From: Massilia endophytica
Lineage (GTDB): Bacteria; Pseudomonadota; Gammaproteobacteria; Burkholderiales; Burkholderiaceae_D
NCBI RefSeq assembly: GCF_021165955.1
Contig: NZ_CP088952.1
Location: 4,402,001-4,466,000 of the forward strand
DNA: 64,000 bases
Direction: 5' to 3'
A program made the position numbers and the translations under genes. The notes under the pieces are model-generated. The model did not search any database and was not told where the DNA came from. It saw nothing but the letters and a program-made list of their open reading frames with translations. Shown here piece by piece: positions 60,599 through 64,000 of this stretch (the stretch's first letter is position 1; every line of letters starts with the position of its first letter).

Positions 60599-63500
60599 TC
60601 AGGCGGCGCTGCTCCCCGCCTGCTGCAGTACCGGCGCATGGAAGGCCGCCAGCAGCGAGGCTTCCTTCTGCCTGGCTGCCTTCAGGTGGCGCTCCTTCAC
60701 GTGGCCGTAGCCGCGAATGTCCTCCGGAATGCGGGCGATGGACACGGCGGTCGCCAGATTCTCCTGGCTCAGCTTCGCCAGCAGCCCTTCCACGGTGGCG
60801 CGGTATTCGCCGATCAGCGCACGCTCCATGCGGCGTTCGGCGGTATAGCCGAAGATGTCGAGCGGCGTGCCGCGCAGGCCCTTGAGCTTCGCCAGCACGC
60901 GGAAGGCGCCCATCATCCACGGCCCGAACTCCTGCTTGATCAGATGGCCGTCCTTGTCGTGCTTCGCCAGCAGCGGCGGGGCAAGGTGGAACTTGAGCTT
61001 GTAGTCGCCTTCGAACATGCCTTCGATCTTCGCGCGGAAGGCGGGGTCGGTATGCAGGCGGGCCACTTCGTATTCGTCCTTGTAGGCCATCAGCTTGTAC
61101 AGGTAGCGGGCCACAGCCTCGGTCAGCTTGAACTGCTGGTTGCCCAGCTTGCCCTCCGCCGCGCGCACCTGGTCCACGAAGGCCTTGTACTGCTGCGCGT
61201 AGGCAGGGTTCTGGTAGGCCGTGAGCAGCTCGATGCGGCGCGCCACCACCTCGTCCAGCGTCTGCGAGCGCTTGAACTCGATGACCTTGGCCGGGGTGGC
61301 GAGCTTCGTCACCGCAGCGATATCGTGGGCGGCGTAGCGGCCCCAGTTGAAGGCGGCCTTGTTGAAGCCGACCGACACGTTATTGAGTTCGATGGCTTTC
61401 ATCAGCGCCGCCTCGCCCAGCGGCACATGGCCCTTCTGGAAGCAGTAGCCCAGCATGAACATATTGGTGGCGATGGAGTCGCCCATCAGCGCGGTCGCGA
61501 TATGGCCTGCGTCCACGAAGTCCACATGCTCCTTGCCGCAGGCGCGCGTGATCTCGCCCTGCGAGGAAGCGCCGGGGAATTGCCAGTCCGGGTTCTTCAC
61601 GAAAGCCGCGGTGGTGGCGCCCGTGGAGTTGATGGCGGCCCAGGTGCGGCCTTCGCCCATGCGCGACAGGGCGTCGCGGCTGGCGGTCACGATCTGGTCG
61701 CAGCCGATCACGAGGTCCGCATTGCCGGTGCCCACGCGGGTCGAGTGCAGGTCGGACTGGCGGTCCGCCAGGCGCACGTGCGACATCACGGGGCCGCCCT
61801 TCTGCGCCAGGCCGCTCATGTCCAGCACTACGGCTCCCTTGCCCTCAACGTGCGCCGCGACAGCCAGGATCTGGCCCACGGTAACGACGCCCGTGCCGCC
61901 GATGCCGGTGATCAGGATGCCGAAAGGCTGCTCGGTCGACGGCAGCTGAGGCGCGGGCAGCGGCGGCATGGCCGCTTCGCCCTGCGCGGCCTTCTTCGGC
62001 TTCTTCAGCGCGCCGCCTTCCACCGTGACGAAGCTCGGGCAGAAGCCGGTGGTGCAGGAGAAGTCCTTGTTGCAGGAGGACTGGTTGATCTGGCGCTTGC
62101 GGCCCAGTTCCGTTTCCAGCGGCTCCACCGAGAGGCAGTTCGACTGCGCGGAGCAGTCGCCGCAGCCTTCGCACACGGCCTCGTTGATCACCGCGCGCTT
62201 GGCGGGGTCCGGATATTCGTTGCGCTTGCGGCGGCGGCGCTTCTCGGAGGCGCAGGTCTGGTCGTAGATCATGGCGGACACGCCCGGCTTGTCGCGCAGT
62301 TCGCGCTGCACGTCCATCAGCTCCGAGCGGTGGCGCACGGTGACGCCGGGCGCCCAGGCGTAATCGTCCGGATACTTCTCGGGATCGTCCGTCACCACGA
62401 TGATGGGGTTCACGCCTTCGGCCGCGATCTGGCGCGAGATCATGCCCGGATCGAGCGGGCCGTCCACGTTCTGTCCGCCCGTCATGGCCACGGCGTCGTT
62501 GTACAGGATCTTGTAGGTAATGTTCACCTTGGCCGCCACGGCCGCACGGATCGCCAGGATGCCGGAGTGGAAGTAGGTGCCGTCGCCCAAGTTGGTGAAC
62601 ACGTGCTTCTCGTTCGTGAACGGCGCCTGGCCCACCCAGGTCACGCCTTCCGCGCCCATATGGGTGAAGGTGGAGGTTTCGCGGTCCATCCACAGCACCA
62701 TGTAGTGGCAGCCGATGCCTGCCAGCGCGCGCGAGCCTTCCGGCACCTTGGTGGAGGTATTGTGCGGGCAGCCGGAGCAGAAGAAGGGCGTGCGGTCGGT
62801 CTGCGGATTCGGCTTGGCCGGAACGCTGTTCAGCAGCAGCTCCTTGGCTTCCAGGTAGGCGATGCGCTCCTTCACACGCGCCGCCACGGGATGGCCGTCG
62901 CAGTAGTGCATGATGCGGCTGGCGATGGCGCGCGCGATCTGCGCCGGGTTCAGCTCATAGGTGGCGGGCAGGAGCCAGTCGCCGTGGCCGCTGCGGTGCT
63001 TGTTGGACCATTCGCCCGTGTCGTCGAACTTGCCCACCACGCGGGGGCGTTCGCTGTCCGGCAGGTTGTAGAGCTCCTCCTTCAGCGCGTATTCCAGGAT
63101 CTGGCGCTTCTCTTCCACCACGATGATCTCGTCCAGGCCGCGCGCGAATTCGTGCACGCCGTCCGCTTCCAGCGGCCAGGTCATGCCGATCTTGTACAGG
63201 CGGATGCCGATGTCGGCGGCGGCCTGCTCGTCGATGCCCAGGTCCGCCAGCGCCTGGCGGGTGTCGAGGTAGGATTTGCCCGCGGTGATGATGCCGATCT
63301 TCGGCTTCGGGCTGTCCCAGATGATCCTGTTCAGCTTATTGGCGCGCACATAGGCCAGGGCCGCGTACCACTTGTAGCTGTTCATGCGCACTTCCTGGTC
63401 CAGCACCGTGTCCGGCCAGCGGATATTCAGGCCGCCCGGCGGCAGCTCGAAGTCGTCCGGCATGGCGATCTGCACGCGGTCCGGATCGAAGTCCACCACG

Positions 63501-64000
63501 GCGCCCGATTCGATAATGTCGGTCACGCACTTCATCGACACCCACAGGCCCGTGTAGCGGCTCATGGCCCAGGCGTGCAGGCCGTAGTCGATGTATTCCT
63601 GCACCGAGGACGGATAGAGCACGGGAATGCCGCAGGCGGTCAGGATATGGTCGGACTGGTGGGCGGTGGAGGAGGACTTCGCCGCATGGTCGTCGCCCGC
63701 CAGCACCAGCACGCCGCCATGGCGCGCGGAACCTGCGTTGTTGGCGTGCTTGAACACGTCGCCGCAGCGGTCCACGCCGGGGCCCTTGCCGTACCACATG
63801 GCGAAGACGCCGTCGTATTTCGCGTCCGGGAAAAGATTGGTCTGCTGCGTGCCCCACACGGCCGTCGCCGCCAGGTCTTCGTTCATGCCGGGATGGAATT
63901 TGACGTGGTGTGCGTCCAGGTGCTTCTTCGCCTTCATCGCCGTCATGTCCACGCTGGTGACGGGAGAGCCGCGGTAGCCGGTGATGTAACCGGCCGTGTT
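60599..64000 (-). CDS. Indolepyruvate ferredoxin oxidoreductase family protein (partial)
   Basis: 1,133 codons to the window edge; the frame continues past 64000 (NTAGYITGYRGSPVTSVD is read at the edge), so the start lies outside. Domain order: N-terminal pyrimidine/core domain (GSPxxxxD), a TPP-binding domain in the middle (CSGCPHNTSTKVPEG, GAEGVTWVGQAPF, LGDGTYFHSG), a Cys-rich iron-sulfur region (EAVCEGCGDCSAQSNCLSVE, CNKDFSCTTGFCPS) and the gamma-type domain (GIGGTGVVTVGQILA). This single-chain fused form of the IOR alpha/beta subunits oxidises indolepyruvate or other 2-oxoacids to acyl-CoA. It ends 34 bp upstream of the S41 peptidase start, in the same direction. Confidence 0.9.
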   Translation of the reverse strand, partial: NTAGYITGYRGSPVTSVDMTAMKAKKHLDAHHVKFHPGMNEDLAATAVWGTQQTNLFPDAKYDGVFAMWYGKGPGVDRCGDVFKHANNAGSARHGGVLVLAGDDHAAKSSSTAHQSDHILTACGIPVLYPSSVQEYIDYGLHAWAMSRYTGLWVSMKCVTDIIESGAVVDFDPDRVQIAMPDDFELPPGGLNIRWPDTVLDQEVRMNSYKWYAALAYVRANKLNRIIWDSPKPKIGIITAGKSYLDTRQALADLGIDEQAAADIGIRLYKIGMTWPLEADGVHEFARGLDEIIVVEEKRQILEYALKEELYNLPDSERPRVVGKFDDTGEWSNKHRSGHGDWLLPATYELNPAQIARAIASRIMHYCDGHPVAARVKERIAYLEAKELLLNSVPAKPNPQTDRTPFFCSGCPHNTSTKVPEGSRALAGIGCHYMVLWMDRETSTFTHMGAEGVTWVGQAPFTNEKHVFTNLGDGTYFHSGILAIRAAVAAKVNITYKILYNDAVAMTGGQNVDGPLDPGMISRQIAAEGVNPIIVVTDDPEKYPDDYAWAPGVTVRHRSELMDVQRELRDKPGVSAMIYDQTCASEKRRRRKRNEYPDPAKRAVINEAVCEGCGDCSAQSNCLSVEPLETELGRKRQINQSSCNKDFSCTTGFCPSFVTVEGGALKKPKKAAQGEAAMPPLPAPQLPSTEQPFGILITGIGGTGVVTVGQILAVAAHVEGKGAVVLDMSGLAQKGGPVMSHVRLADRQSDLHSTRVGTGNADLVIGCDQIVTASRDALSRMGEGRTWAAINSTGATTAAFVKNPDWQFPGASSQGEITRACGKEHVDFVDAGHIATALMGDSIATNMFMLGYCFQKGHVPLGEAALMKAIELNNVSVGFNKAAFNWGRYAAHDIAAVTKLATPAKVIEFKRSQTLDEVVARRIELLTAYQNPAYAQQYKAFVDQVRAAEGKLGNQQFKLTEAVARYLYKLMAYKDEYEVARLHTDPAFRAKIEGMFEGDYKLKFHLAPPLLAKHDKDGHLIKQEFGPWMMGAFRVLAKLKGLRGTPLDIFGYTAERRMERALIGEYRATVEGLLAKLSQENLATAVSIARIPEDIRGYGHVKERHLKAARQKEASLLAAFHAPVLQQAGSSAA

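Overview
The window is a 64 kb piece of a GC-rich betaproteobacterial chromosome. Gene order (tRNA-Tyr/Gly/Thr, tuf, tRNA-Trp, secE, nusG, rplKAJL, rpoBC on the minus strand), the protein sequences of these core genes and GGGGTCAGACCCC-type intergenic hairpins suggest Oxalobacteraceae of the Massilia/Duganella kind. The genus is inferred; no rRNA is present.

Layout. 1-7.5 kb (+): the end of a B12/radical-SAM protein, an MCE-type lipid transport operon (STAS-MlaE permease, MlaF ATPase, MlaD, auxiliary lipoprotein), a VanZ-like membrane protein, a thioredoxin-like ferredoxin, an alpha/beta hydrolase and a D-Ala-D-Ala carboxypeptidase. 7.5-9.1 kb: a cluster of three perfect hairpins and an IS3-family element lying between rpoC and its likely terminator. 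9.1-23 kb (-): the transcription/translation superoperon. 23.1-28.5 kb: a MASE1-CHASE-PAS-GGDEF-EAL protein, a secreted dienelactone-hydrolase-like protein with TPRs, and a VOC protein.

28.5-45.8 kb (-) is the accessory region and the most interesting part. It holds a giant Sec-exported SpvB/FG-GAP/YD-repeat (Rhs) protein of about 3,269 residues with a ParB-like C-terminal domain and a putative immunity gene directly downstream. After it come displaced modules: an IS-interrupted immunity-like gene, a second rhs core copy lacking its 5' end (a 2,041-bp gap-free direct repeat of the first) carrying a different, GIY-YIG-like tip and an Imm26-like immunity gene, then further rhs fragments with a small orphan ORF and another IS3-family element. 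The region reads as one expressed toxin gene followed by a store of alternative toxin-tip/immunity cassettes that share recombination homology with it.

46-52.5 kb: signalling genes (HDOD-GAF, degenerate receiver-TPR, receiver-HD-GYP, CheW) and a membrane J-domain protein. 52.5-64 kb: a MidA-type methyltransferase, a pteridine-reductase-like SDR with folB and ttcA, a LuxR-type regulator, an M14 peptidase, an S41 lipoprotein peptidase, and a large indolepyruvate ferredoxin oxidoreductase that runs off the right edge.
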